Notes: generated from the letters alone by a model not told the origin. A stretch of 64,000 nt of DNA from Hemileia vastatrix (GCA_030280995.1 JASXTE010000016.1:10129001-10193000), one strand, 5' to 3'; positions 46,363-59,376 are shown, counted from the stretch's first letter. A program made the numbers and translations.

Positions 46363-48719
46363 TGTCAGTGTATCTAGTATTTAAGTATGATATTATAGTA
46401 TTTATTTATGGTCCTACTACTTATTAATAAATGATTTAGTGATTAAACCTCAGGGGAAGACTAATAAAATAGTTATACTCAAATAAAACTCACAATACTT
46501 GGATTTAAATGTGCTCTAGTGGTGGAAAGTAGATGAATATAATATATTTATAGCTTATATAAAGATAATATTAATTTATAATGGCTTTATAATATATCTT
46601 TGAATAATTATAATTGTGTTAAATTTTTTTTTTGAATTGTAGTAAGTGAATGATGTCTAATAACTGTCAAAATCCTCCCTTACTTATACCAAAATTGTCA
46701 GCCTAGATATCCCTAGGACTGAGTATTTCTTATACTTAAAATAAGATAAACTTAAGTAAATTAAGCTTATATCTTAAAAATAAGTTTAAAATAATAATAT
46801 ATATTATTATATTATATATATATATAATTATTATTCTATTATATAAATTATAGTAGTTTAAATTGCTTATCCATAGCCTAATAATACTTATTAAGGTGTT
46901 AATGGAGTCATAAAATACTTATCTTAAGTGATATGAAGTAATTATTGACATACATAAGCTTATATGTATACATAAATCTCATATTCAGTGAAATATGCAG
47001 TATATTATGTATATTTAGGTATATAAGTGGGATTTAGCCCCTTAATAGCCTATAACCTTTGTTTTTCTGCTTATTTTAGGTCATATGGACAAAATCAGTG
47101 GACTCACAACGCCTACAGAAGCATAGACATCTATATCAGGCGCATACACTCAGTTTGGACAACTTAAATTACTTCCTTGGATGGTTATTCACGGATTTAT
47201 GGGTTGGAAGGACATTTCTGGGTTAATATGGATGCTTGGGGATGTTATTGGGGGCTTGGAAATTTTATTTGTTTCCTTTATATGCTTTGGGTTTCATTAA
47301 ATCTCTTTTTGATTGTTTATTTTACCTGTTTCTTTATGGTATCCGCTTTTATCTGGATTTTCTATTTATGGTATAGATCTGTGTTATCATTAATAGTGAT
47401 GGAGGGTCCTTACTGGAGGTCTGGGTGTTGAATCTGCTTGAAGTGAAGGCCATGGGGAGGTGATGGGCCTTCAAAGTGCTGTAATTGCTGGGGATAGCAG
47501 TGACATCATCTGGATTGAAGGTCTGTGCACTCCAGTGGATTTGGGTATAAGTAAGGAGGGATTTTGACGGTTATTTATCATCATTCAATTATTTCAATTC
47601 AAAAAACCACTACAATACAATTATAAGCATTCATAAATATATTATAAAGCCATTATAAATTGATATTATCTTTATATAAGCTATAACTATATTTTTTCAC
47701 CTATTTTCCAGCACTAGCATGCATTTAAATCCAAGTATTGTGAGTTTTATTTGAGTATAACTATTTTATTAGTCTTCCCCTGAGGTTTAATCACTAAATC
47801 ATTTATCAATAAGTAGTAGGACCATAAATAAACACTATTATATCATACTTATGTACTAGACTATACTGACAAAAATCCACTGGAGTGCACAGACCTTCAA
47901 TCCAGATGATGTCACTTCTATCCCTAGCAATTACAGCACTGTGAGAGCCCATCACCTCCCCATGGCGTCCACTTCAAGCATATTCAACACTAAGACCTCA
48001 TTTAAGGACCCTCCATCACAATTAATGATAACACAGACCCATACCATAAATAGAAAATCCAGATAAAAGCGGATACCATAAAGAAACAGGTAAAATAACT
48101 CATCCAAAGAGAATATAATGAAAACCAAATCATATAAAGGAAACAAATGAAATATCCAAGCCCTTAATAACATCCCCAAGCATCCGTATTAACCCAGAAA
48201 TGACCTCCCAACCCATAAATCCGTGAATAACCATCCAAGGAAGCAGATTAAGTTGTCCAGACTGAGTGTATGTGCCTGAAATAGATGTTTATACTTCTGT
48301 AGGCGTTGTGAGTCCGCTGGATATGTCCATATGACCTAAAATAAGCAGAAAAACAAAGGTTATAGGCTATTAAGGGGTTTAAACCCACTTATATACCTAA
48401 ATATACATAATATACTGCATATTTCACTGAATATGAGATTTATGTATACTTATAAGCTTATGTATGTCAATAATTACTTATTATCACTTAAGATAATTAT
48501 ATTATGACTCCATTAACACCTTAATAAGTATTATTAGGCTATGGATAAGCTATTTAAACTACTATAATTTATATAATAGAGTAATAATTATATATATATG
48601 TAAAATAATCATATATATTATTATTTTAAACTTATTTTTAAGATATAAGCTTAATGCACTTAAGGTTATATTATTTTAAGTAAAATAAATACTCAGTCCT
48701 AGGGATATCTAGGCTGACA
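46363..48719 (-). repeat. Solo LTR-C, minus strand, split by a plus-strand copy
   Basis: TGTCAGCCTAGATATCCC at 48,719 reading leftwards to ACACTGACA at 46,363. ATAAT flanks both ends exactly (46,358-46,362; 48,720-48,724). Without the nested copy and its duplication it is 333+848-5 = 1,176 bp. Confidence 0.92.
46696..47871 (+). repeat. Solo LTR-C, plus strand, nested (1,176 bp)
   Basis: TGTCAGCCTAGATATCCC to CTATACTGACA, flanked by AAAAT on both sides (46,691-46,695; 47,872-47,876). Same length as its host LTR and opposite in direction. A short open frame near 47,177-47,431 and its mirror at 47,952-48,179 are LTR sequence, not genes. Confidence 0.92.
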
Positions 48720-51522
48720 ATAATAGCCACACATACCCTAAAAACTTTAAATTTCTCTTACAGAAGTTGGTGCCTTCACATTTTGAATTGCAGCAACTTT
48801 GTTGTGGTCTACACAAAATTGTAGGCCTGACACAACATGGCCAAGGACTTTCAAAGATTGAAAACCAAAATTACACTTTTTCGAGGACAAGGTCATATTG
48901 ATTTAATCCATTTTTTGGAAAACCCTATTTAAATGAACCATATGTTCATCAAAAGTTTTAGAAAAAACTATGATATCATCAATATACACCATGAGCCATC
49001 CCTCAATTATTTCCTGATGGAAAGTGTTATCCATGACCTTTTGATAAACTGAAGGGCCATTTTTAGGACAAATGGCATTCTAACATACTTATATATTCCC
49101 ATATGAGTAGCAATAAGCAAAAAATTTTGAGAATTTTTCTCAACAGGAACTTGATGATACCCTTTATTACCATCCTGACAACTAATAAATTTTGCACCTT
49201 ACAAGGTGGCTTGTATTGAATTAATTCTGATAAAGGATAAATATCATCAACAGTATAAGTGTTTAATGCTCTGTAATCTCCACATAATCTAGCCTTATCT
49301 TTTTCATAAGAAATTAAGACTGGGGAGATGACACAATATTTGGGGGTGACATCCACTTTCTCAATGATATTCATTTTTAATAATGTGGCAATATTATCTT
49401 CAATATCCTTTCTTTTTTTTGGAGAAGCAGGATATGGTTTTTTCTTAAGACTAGGAGGAATATCATTTAAGTTAAAGGATAACTTAATTTTCATTTCTTC
49501 CTGAACACTTCCTAATACATGAGAACCATGAGCAAAAGCCATAGGGAAAGAGGTAATTGAGGAAATTATAGAATCCTTTTTTTTACTAGTTAACTGATCA
49601 CCAAAAGAAGCAGTATTTATTTCATTTAATAAATCATCCATTACAATTGTTGGTCTGCCTTTACACTGGATCAGTGAGTTACAAGATTTTAACAGATTCC
49701 CAGAAGGTTTTCTAGAGGAAGAAATTTTGAATTTTCCTTTGACATTCAATCCCAAGGTGAAGCAATTATTTTCTGGGTCCAATTTCACACCAAACATGTT
49801 TAAAATATCATTACCCATAATAAACCAATTGCTTAAATTATCATTTTTCATGACAAAAAATTCACAAATAGCTCTGACAAAACCACCATTATATTTGAAG
49901 AATACAGAGGTTTTGTATTTTCCAATAGGAATTAAGATAGAACCATACCCTCTCCATTTTTTAGAAGTTATAGGTAATAATTTACTCAAATAATCTTTAT
50001 CTACTGAGGCTAAAGCTCTTTCAGACACTACACTTCCTCCAGCACCAGAGTCAAGAACTACATCAACATGTTTACCGTTAATGATAACAGGTTTTTTCAA
50101 AGGGGATATGGCTATAAAATTGTTAGTAATATCTTTAATTATTTCAGCATTTTCCACTGAAGATAAATCCAATACACATTCTTCAGATTTATTATTTAAA
50201 TAATGGACATCCTGTTCCAACATTAAAACATCTTTAACAGAGTCATTGTCATAGGAGATATTACTTTCACAGTCACTAGAAGAATTATTGACATCAATTT
50301 CAGCCTCATCAGTGTCTTCATTTTGTTCAACAAGATGAATTTTCTTGTCACAAAAATGACCCTTTTTCCATGGTTTGTTAAATTTATAACTAGTATTTGT
50401 TGCATATTTTTTAGGTGCAACTGGGGCAGAGGGTTTACCAGATTTTTCTGGGGGCTTTGTAGAGGGTTTATTTTGATCATGATAAGATTTACCAAGGTAA
50501 TTCTTTGGTTCATATCTATGGTTGAGTAGTACCTCATTACAGATATTAATGAAAGAAGAATTTTCCCTTACATGCTCAGTTCTAGCTACAATTAAATCTC
50601 TAAGAGAATTTGGTAATTTATACAAGATTTTATCTCTCCAAATATCATAATCCATCTTTGGATCAATTGCTCTCAGGATTTTTGTTAGTTTCATAAGAAA
50701 AACAATGGGTTTTTCAACAGAGAAGGATACCTTTCTAGTATTCTCATATAGTCTTTGCTGAGCCAACCTGAATTTTGAACCACCAAACTGATTCTCAATC
50801 AAGGATTTCCAATCATTCCATGTATAATTATATTTATCTAAAAGAACAGATTCATACCACATCAAGGCTACATTGGAAAATAAAGAAATTAGCTTAGAAA
50901 CAATTTTCTCATCAGGTAGTTTATAAGATCTCTTTAAATTATCAATTCTTTGGATAAAGTGTTGCCAATCAGAAGAAGATTCATCATCAAAGGTAGTATA
51001 TTGGTCCAATTTAGGCCAATTTTTCTGACTACTGGAATGTTCCATCTTTTGGTTTGAATTATTCATCATTAATAATTCCTGAAGTTTAGCCAGGTGTTCA
51101 GAAATTTCATTATTTACAGAAACAGCTGGTACATGACCATCACAAGATTTTTTGCTAGTTGCAAAAGATTTTACAGACTCATTGTCAGCTTGTTTAATGG
51201 CTGAAATAAGAGGAAGAAAGGAGGAACTCTGTTCAGGTTTGTTTCCTTTATTTTTATGCAGCTTATGGGCAGCATTCTCATTTATACCATAATTATTTAT
51301 GGTTAAGGTTGAAAATTTTTTGTACAGGTCAGAAACATAGTATCTTATCCTTGGAATTTCAGACATCTGGTCATTTACTTTTGCAAAAGATAAAACATTT
51401 CTGTCCTCAGAAACTGTGTGTTTGGCACTCAGTGCATGGAAATCATTTTTTAGCTTTTTAAACTCATTTTGTAGAGATTTACTTTCACTTTTTAAAGAAT
51501 AATTTTCCATTCTTAATTGCAA
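48720..51522 (-). pseudogene. Element 2 capsid, protease and reverse transcriptase
   Basis: The main open stretch is 49,063-51,522 (819 codons). Capsid: DQYTTFDDESSSDWQHFIQR (about 175) to NICNEVLLNHRYEP. The zinc knuckle position reads NTSYKFNKPWKKGHFC, where two Cys have become Ser and Phe. Protease VVLDSGAGGSVVS (DSG rather than DTG). Reverse transcriptase YCVISPVLISYEKDKARLCG, DYRALNTYTVDDIYPL, then a frame change at about 49,205. The YIDDIIVFSK site lies near 48,975-49,000 in a shifted frame, followed by a stop-containing thumb to 48,720. Confidence 0.87.
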
Positions 51523-52363
51523 GAGAAGGATTAATTAAAGAAGTAGAAGTGGAATGTAAAGGTTCATCAAATGATAATTTGCTAATTACATCATTGGGGC
51601 TACTCATTAAAGGAAGTTGTCTTTTTAAGGGTTTAACTGTTCTTTCACTAGAATCCACAATATTACCTGAAGAAGCTTTGTTATTATACATACCAACATG
51701 TTTATCAAACAAATTACTCATCATGGTAAGGGAGGAAACTTCCCCTGTGCCTTCTTTCTTCTGCCTCCCTGATAAGGATGCGGCTGAGGAGATGGATGGT
51801 AGGTTGGTGTCCTGGATGGGCTAGGGTGTTGAGCTTGTGGTTGCTGAACATTCTGTTGGTAATGGCTCATCAAGTAATCCCACTTCCACTGTTCCACTTG
51901 CAGAGTGCTTTGATTTTGCGTGAAGGAGCTGGGTACCTGATTGGGCTGAGGTTGAGGCTGAGGCTGAGAGGCTGGTAAATGAGGAGTTTGAGCCTGTTTG
52001 GGATTAAATAATTCCTGAATCTGCTGCCAGAGTGTGTCTACCCTTGCCTTGTATTTCATGCTTTCTGCTTTCAGTTCTTTGATGTGACTGGACCAATTGT
52101 TTACTTATTGGGTTAGAGGTATCTTTTTTATTTTTATACCTTTGAGTTGATTGTCCTGATTTATTAGAGGTTTTACTTCTTTCAGAGGTGTTTGGTGAGG
52201 GGGGTTTTCCACTTCTCCTTCCATTTCCACATCCTGAAGGTTTTTTGTCAGCTGAATAATTTTTGTAAGTTAATTTAGAAGAACCTACAGATTCAGTGTC
52301 ATTATCCACTTCAATCTCATCCACATGTAAGTTATCCATGCTGTTAGCCAAACTACTGGACAT
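51485..52363 (-). pseudogene. Element 2 gag N-terminal part
   Basis: Three overlapping open stretches: 52,004-52,363 (start MSSSLANSMDNLHVDEIEVD, acidic then Ser/Lys-rich), 51,721-52,059 (Pro/Gln-rich, QPQPQPQPNQ, ending GGRRKKAQGKFPPLP) and 51,485-51,724. Frame changes between them show frameshifts. Upstream of it is the leader; downstream it joins the capsid frame. Confidence 0.7.
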
Positions 52364-52379
52364 TTAAACTGTTAAAATA

Positions 52380-53056
52380 GAATCAAAATTATTTAATGAT
52401 TCAAATTCTTATTTCAAAAAAAAATTATTGAATTTTAACAACAAAACAAAACAAAAAAATATAATTTTTTTCAAAAAATCAATAGTTAACAAAAATGTAA
52501 TACAAATAAATGTAATTAAAATTATTTATTAATAATTAAAAGTAATTAAAATGGGACCAACCAATAAAGGTTTAATAAGTCAACCAAAACAATTAATATT
52601 AAAAATTAATATAATGGTAATATTGGGACTAAGTACTGAGTACTATTGTGGTCAACCAATAAACAAAAAATAATAATAAAATTAATTTAATAATTTATTA
52701 AATATTAATTGTCTTCTAGGACTAAGAGTTTTACTCTATTATGGTCAACTAGGAAAAAAGAAATTAAAAAAAATAATGAACACTTACACTCAGTGAATCA
52801 GCAATTAAGCCACAGACACTGTTATTGCAGTAAAAATATAATAATATGAGTGAGAGGTGCAAAGGTTAACTTACTATAGTGATTGTAAAATCACTTCAAA
52901 ATAATATATGATTTAATTTAATATAAACCTAAATTATCAAACCCAAGTTTGAAACACTGTTGCGGCAAAAGTTTAATTTTTTGGCTGGGTGGTCCGTGCG
53001 CTATGTCGTTTGTTGCAAGTCCATAGTCATCATCATCGTTTTGAAAGGCCTCCAAT
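52380..53056 (-). promoter_or_regulatory. Leader of element 2 with primer-binding site
   Basis: The primer-binding site is at 53,043-53,054 (TGGAGGCCTTTC on the minus strand), two bases from the 5' LTR and matching element 3. From 52,540 to 52,760 the plus strand repeats GGACTAAG...GGTCAACTA/CCA units three times. It ends before the gag ATG at 52,363. Confidence 0.65.
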
Positions 53057-54333
53057 TATTGGCCGGTTGTCTAGAAGAAGGAGGAAAACAATGAAGAATG
53101 GAGAGGAAGAGGAGGAGATAGGGAAGGAAGTAAAGTAATAAAAGAATTTGTAGTTATTTCTAAGAGAAACAAAGAAACGAGGACTTCTTGGACATGACAG
53201 AAAAGTGAGGGTTATGTTAAATTATAATATATTGATTTTAAGTAAGGGTTTAATTCTAAATGAGCGGAAACACTTATATGTATTATTAGACTTAGAGAAA
53301 CTGTAGAAAGTTATTAAAATTTATATTAGAACTATGATACTATTAACAATAATAATAATTTGTATAATATCTAAATATGTAATAAAAATGTGAGTGTAAT
53401 AAGTGATGGGTTAAAGGGGATTAACCAAGGCCCTTTTATAGACCAAAGGACCTCTGAAGCTCCACAAATCAGTGAATAAAAAATAGTAATAAGCTAAAAC
53501 AAGAATATAAAAGAGTAGAAATGAAACATGGATATTAAGAGAAAAATATGAAACAATTAACTAAAACCTGTGAGTAATTAACCATTTTCCCACCATGACT
53601 TCCCAAAACACTTAATTAAAATAATTAGTAACCAAGTAAGTCTGAAACATGAGAAAAAGAGTAAAATAATCCAAAACAGACATTATAGTGACATGTAAAG
53701 GGTTTAAGTAAAAAAATAAACTTATTTTCACGCCAAAAATTCATATAATAAATTCAATCCAGTTTAAAGCAATTTTAATTAATTGTTTTAAATATGTAAT
53801 TAATTCAATAATTAGTTTAAATGAAACATATAACTAATTTAATGATATTTGTAATTTAAAGTGGGGATTTTAATACTATGTTATTAAATAAGTGTTATAA
53901 TTTATTTAAAAAATTTTCCTGACACAATTAAGGGTCAAAAGAAGCGCCCAATATTATTGTTTAATAATATATTAAAAGTTTTATTTAATATATAAATTTA
54001 ATTAATTAATTTAATTACATTATAAGTCAATTTTACATATATAATTATAATATATGTTTGTAATTAATTAATTATTAATTTATAAAAATTATTAAATACA
54101 TAAATATGCGCCATTATTTGTAGAATATAAAATATATTATGCTTAATTTAAATGTATAAAAATTTATATAACAATAAAATTAATATAACACTTATATTTA
54201 ATAAGATACTTATATAATTTTATTATGCAATAAAATATTAATTTATATACATAAAATACGATTCTTGCGCCCTCTTTCAGGTCCAATAAATTAACATATC
54301 ATTTACTGGGCTCCTGGTATAGCCTGGCTGACA
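53057..54333 (-). repeat. 5' LTR of element 2 (LTR-A, 1,277 bp)
   Basis: From TGTCAGCCAGGCTATACC at 54,333 to GGCCAATA at 53,057. CCTTTTATAGACC near 53,433 gives a TATA-like block on the minus strand. Confidence 0.88.
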
Positions 54334-54719
54334 TGAAGTTTGAAAAATATATAAAAACAATTGAGAAAAAAGAAAAAAACATATTTGGTGTAATCAAATT
54401 TAGAGAAACAGAAATTTTGATATATTGTTTGTTTAATTTATTTTTATTTTACTTAATTTTATGTAATTGATTTTATTATTATTTTATTTTATTTTATTGA
54501 TTTTAATTTTTTTTAAATTTAATTTAGTTTTAATTTTACTTTAATTTATTTTAATTATTTAGAAATTTTAAAAATGAAAAGAAATTAAAAGAAATTATAT
54601 GAAATTTAAAATTTGACTTAGACCAGAAAAAAAAAGAAAGAGAGAAAAAAATTTTTTTTTTAAAGTTTTAAGGAAACTAAATGGAATTTAAGTTTTAATT
54701 TTTTTAGGATATTTTTTAT
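54334..54719. other. AT-rich spacer
   Basis: T- and A-rich, with TTTTATTTTATTTTA runs. Probably 3' noncoding sequence of element 4. No LTR recognised here. Confidence 0.45.
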
Positions 54720-55171
54720 GAAAAGATTTCAAAAGTTCAGGAGAGTTTGAAACATTGATGGCTGGTTCCCAAGATGTTTTATTTGAATCATTGAGGTAGC
54801 CTTCAAATTCCATAAGCTATTGAAGCTTCCCCCTGCACCTTCTTGAATAAAGAATCCAACTTACTTCCAACTCTAAATGATCTTCTACTTTGACCAGTTC
54901 CAAAGGGGGTTGGTTCTTTCCCAGGTATATTCCTCAAGAAATTTCTAGAAGAAATACATGAAAAACAGGAGGAATTGATTGCCATTTTAAAGGTAACTTG
55001 AGTTGAAATGCATTTTTAGAGACTTCTGCATTGATATCAAATATACCCAAGCACTTTTCAGATAGTTTCTTTTATGGTAGAGTTGTTTGAATACTTTTAA
55101 AGTTAAGCCATACTTTATCTCCTGGTTTAAAAGTTGGAGCATTTTGTCAATAAGTTTCAGCCTGTTCCTTA
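54720..55171 (-). pseudogene. Element 4 integrase C-terminus and chromodomain
   Basis: Joined minus-strand frames read APTFKPGDKVWL (SH3-like integrase C-terminus, near 55,110), then EGYLNDSNKTSWEPAINVSN with SPELLKSFH (54,720-54,790), a chromodomain ending. Stops and frameshifts between. The MITE sits at its upstream edge. Confidence 0.65.
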
Positions 55172-55432
55172 CACTACGCAATATAGGGGGTGGACTTGCT
55201 AGCAAGTCCTCAACCTGAACTCAGATGGAACTCAGATGGAACTCAGACTGAACTCATACTGAACCCATACTGAACTCTACTTGAACACCCACCTAAAACT
55301 GTTCTTCTGAGTGGTGTTCATTCCTGATTGTATGGCTCCTTCATCAATAGCTCAATGTGTGTTCAATCTATGGTGAGTTTGGGTCCAAGGTTGCGGACTT
55401 GCTAGCAAGTCCGCCCCCCATATTGTGTGGTG
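55172..55432. mobile_element. MITE with palindromic terminal inverted repeats (261 bp)
   Basis: Flanked by TTA on both sides (55,169-55,171; 55,433-55,435). Terminal repeats of about 38 bp start CACTACGCAATATAGGGGG and each ends in the palindrome GGACTTGCTAGCAAGTCC. The inner part holds degenerate GAACTCAGATG/GAACTCATACT repeats. The TTA duplication suits a PIF/Harbinger-type mover. Inserted in element 4 integrase. Confidence 0.85.
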
Positions 55433-56016
55433 TTATATCTTTGATTTGCCGCCTTGAGGTTAGATTGGAGTTTGCCTTGAATTCATGAAATTTTTTGAAG
55501 ATAGTGTTAAGCAGGATGATTAATTCCTACATGAATTGTATTGAATCAAAGATGTCTTCCATAGATTTTTTTTAACGGAGATTTCTTTTTCAATGAATGT
55601 GTCACGCTGTTATAAGCAAATTTGGCCAATGGTAGCCATGTGGTCCAGTCATCTTGTTGGTAATTGACATAAATTCTAAGATATTTTTCAAAGATTTTTT
55701 CAGATTCTTTCTGGTTTCCAATCAGTTTTAGGATGATAGGTGGTGGAAAGATTCCTCATAATATTTAGTTGTCAACATTGTTGAGTCCAGAAAGTAGAAA
55801 CAAACAGGGATCCTCTATCTGAAATAATATCAGTGGGTAGCCATGTTTAGAAAAAACAAAATCTAGAAATAATTTAGCTAAATCTTCTTCAGTTGCACTA
55901 GTATTAGTTTTAATAAAAGAGACATTTTAGAGAATCCATCAACTATGATTAATATAGCATTGAAGTAATCTGATGGAGGTAATTGAGAAATAAAAACCAT
56001 CTAAATTGACTCCCAT
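55433..56016 (-). pseudogene. Element 4 integrase catalytic domain
   Basis: Reads with stops: FIKTNTSATEEDLAKLFLDF, FSKHGYP, YHPKTDWKPERI and WTTWLPLAKFAYNS. The core is recognisable; the middle Asp region is damaged. Cut at 56,016 by the LTR-C insertion. Confidence 0.65.
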
Positions 56017-57194
56017 TGTCAGCCTAGGTTTTCTCAGTACTGGGTAATTCCTATGTTTAGAATAAGATAACCTTAATAACATTAATCTTATAAGTTAAAA
56101 TTAAGGTTATAATACTTATATATATGGCTATTATACATATATATATAATTATTACACTATTATATGACTTATAGTAGTTTAAATAGCTTATCCATAGCCT
56201 AATAATACTTATTAAGGTGTTAATGGAGTCATATTATACTTATCTTAAGCTATATGGAGTAATTATAGACATAAATAAGCTTATATGTATACATTAACTT
56301 CATATTCAGTGAAATATGTAGTTATATTATGTATATTTAGGTCTATAAGTGGGTTTTAACATCTTGATAGCCTATAAAATTCATTTTTCTGCTTATTTTA
56401 GGTCATATGGATGTAATCAGTGGGCTCAAAATGCCTACACAAGCATATACACCTTTTTCAGGTGCATATTTCCAGTTTGCACAACTTAATCTGCTTCCTT
56501 TGATGGATTTTCACCAATTTATGGGTTGGGATATCATTTCTGGGTTAATATAGATGCTTGGGGATGTTATTGGGGGCTTGGAAAGTTAATTTGGTTTCTT
56601 TATATGCATTGGGTTTCATTATATACTCTTTGAATGAGTTATTTTACCTGTCTCTTTATGGTATTTGGTTTTATCTGTTTATTCTATTTATGGTATGGGT
56701 CTGTGGTATCATTAATTGTGATGGAGGGTCCTTACTGGAGGTCTGGGTGTTGAAAATTCTTGAAGTGGATGCCATGGGGAGGTGATGTGCCCTCACAGTA
56801 CTGTAATTTTTGGGGATAGCAGTGAAATCCTCCGGATTGAAATTCTGTGCACTCCAGTGGATTTTGGTATAAGTAAGGGAGGATTTGATGGGTTATTAGA
56901 CATCACTTACTTACTACACATCAAATAAACACTATAACACAATTATTATCATATATGAATATATTATAAAGCATTTATAAATTGATATTATCTTTATATA
57001 AGCTATAACTTTATTTTATTTATCTATTTTCCATCACTAGCATGCATAAAAATCCAAGTATTGTGAGTTTATATTGAGAATAGCTATTTTATTAGTCTTC
57101 CATTGAGGTTTAATCACTAAATAATTTATCAATAAGTAGTAGGACCATTAATATTTACTATTAAATAATACTTAGATACTAGCACACACTGACA
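56017..57194 (+). repeat. Solo LTR-C (1,178 bp) in element 4
   Basis: TGTCAGCCTAGG to CACACTGACA, flanked by CCCAT and TCCAT (one change). Same family as the nested pair in element 2. Confidence 0.88.
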
Positions 57195-59060
57195 TCCATG
57201 GTCTAGAGGGAATTGGAAGTGGTTGAAGCAACCCATACTTCCTGTGTCAAAGCACCTTGTTCCTATTACATTCATAACAGGCTTTAATATAGTACTTAAT
57301 TTCCCTTGTCATTCATGGCCAGAAGAATTCCCTTGCTATTAAATGGTAATTTTTATTAACAACAAAATGAACAGCTAATGGAGAATCATGTCTAATATTA
57401 AAAATACATAACTTTATATCCTTATTGTCCAATATGACTACTCTACCTTTGAAGAATACCAGACCTGATTCTATACTGAATCTCTTGGCCCCTTGTTTTG
57501 AGAGTTTTTTTTCTTTAATCCCCAAACAATAATCTTCCTTTTACTGAGCTTTTTGAATGTTGGATAGTGGATTTTGAATTGATTGTGCTGTCATTGAATT
57601 AAGTTGACAAGTTGTTAAGATTGATTCATTGAAAATTGATTTTAAATTTTCTGGATTCTTGTCAGCAAGTGCCTCTCTCTGCTGCAGATAAATTTTGTCC
57701 TGATGTGATAAAATATCTGGAACTACACAATTTTTTCCTGGGTGGTTGGTAATAGTAAAATAAAATTCAGATAAGAATTTTTCCCACCTAGCCTGATGTC
57801 TAATTAGTACTTTGGAAGACATGAAGTATTTCAAAGTATTATGATCATTTAGGATTTGAAAAGAACTATTTAAAGAGCAACATTTTTAAGAGAATGAATA
57901 CTAGCTAATAAATCTTTGTCATGAATTTCATAATTTAATTTTGCTGCAATTAATTTGCATGATTCAAACACAACAGGATAAAAAATTTGTTTTGGGATTT
58001 AATTGGTATATTTTCTCTGCTATATTTTAATTTCTAGCATCTGTTTTGACTATTTTAGAGGCTTTAGGATCAAAGTGTTGAATAAATGGAGCTGTGTTGA
58101 ATGCAATTTTAAATGCTTCAAATTCTTTTTGTGCTATTTCTGTGAAGACAAAAGGAGTATCTTTTTTAAGAAGAGAAATAAGATTTGTAATTGTTTTAGA
58201 GTAATCTTTCATAAATCTTCTATAGAAATTTGCAAAGCCCAAAAATCCTTGTAAGGATTTTAGTGTTGTTGGCTCCAGCCATTCCAAAACTTTTTGAACC
58301 TTTTTATCATCCATTACTAAACCATAAGTTGACAATGTGAAACCCAAAGACTTGATTGATTTCAGGTGAAATTCACATTTAGTGTGCTTGGCATAGAGTC
58401 CTTGTTCTCAAAGTCAAATAAGAACCATTTTGACATGTTGGATATGTTCTTTGAGGGTCTTTGAAAAGATTAAAATGTCAACTAGGTAGACAACAACAAA
58501 ATGTTAGACATTATCTTGGAAGATATCATTGACAAAGGTTTGAAAAGTTGATGGTGCATTACATAATCAAAAGGGAATTACTAAATATTCAAAACAACCA
58601 GATCTTGTATGCATTGCAGCTAAAGGCTCATGACCTTCTGAAATACATATAAGATTGTAAGCACTTCTGAGATCAATTTTAGAAAACAAATTAGAACCAT
58701 TAAACAAGGTAAGAAGTAATGAAATAGGAGGAGCTGGATATGCATTCATCTTAGTCACTGTGTTGAGTTTTCTATAATCAACACGTAACCTGAGACTTCC
58801 ATCTTTTTTCTTAAAAAAAAGAACTGGAGAGCCAGTTGGAGATTCACTGGCTCAAATGAAACCTTTTGCTACATTCTCTAAAATGTAGTCTCAAAGAACT
58901 TGAGATTTTTCCTTTGACAAAAAATAGACAGGACCTTCCAGTGGTACTTTAACTATTTACAATATTTGATGGTCTTTGGGTCAATGAGGTGGTAGTTTGT
59001 CAGCCTTACATATTGAAAAAACATTGATGAAGTCATGGTAAGCTTCAGGTATTGATTTAA
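57195..59060 (-). pseudogene. Element 4 reverse transcriptase, RNase H and integrase zinc domain
   Basis: Fragments from upstream to downstream: 58,567-58,758 (NAYPAPPISLLLTLFNGS, FSKIDLRSAYN, SGCFEYLVIPF); a YLVD-like catalytic site near 58,480-58,500 instead of YxDD; 58,027-58,347 (KSLQGFLGFANFYRRFMKDY); 57,541-57,834 (VLIRHQARWEKFLSEFYFTI, PDILSHQ); 57,313-57,525 (HDSPLAVHFVVNKN, integrase zinc domain). Numerous stops. Confidence 0.8.
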
Positions 59061-59376
59061 TGGCTTCAATATTGATTTGGACATCCTCCTCATCTTCAAA
59101 GAGCTCTGTAAAAGGTAGACCTGTATTTAGAGAGAAAAAATTGATTACTTTGAGGCTATTGGAATCCTCTTTGAGTCAATTTGTCAAACTAGAATTGTTA
59201 GCCAAATGCTCATATAAAGAAAAATCAAATGCTTGCAATAAATCTGGAAGAGAAGTGTCCTCTAGCAGGATGTGTTCAGGAAGGTTGTTTAACTCTCTAT
59301 TGACTTGCATTGTTGAAGCAGAAATATACTTAGAAGAAGGGGTGATCAATCCCTGTGACCAATCAAATATGGGATT

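Larger units (their letters stand above)
42877..54333 (-). mobile_element. Chromovirus element 2 (Ty3 type), minus strand
   Basis: Bounded by LTR-A copies (42,877-44,150 and 53,057-54,333; 1,274 and 1,277 bp), about 95% identical where I compared them. Flanks TGAAT and TGAAG are nearly a duplication. Order on the minus strand: primer-binding site, repeat-bearing leader, gag, protease, reverse transcriptase, RNase H, integrase, chromodomain, polypurine tract. A 2.36 kb nested LTR insertion splits pol. Stops in gag and pol make it inactive. Confidence 0.88.

Noticed and set aside
47177..48179. Hydrophobic open frames in both orientations, also at 56,558-56,785
   Set aside because: The same LTR-C sequence read in three copies; membrane-like appearance is due to T-rich composition.
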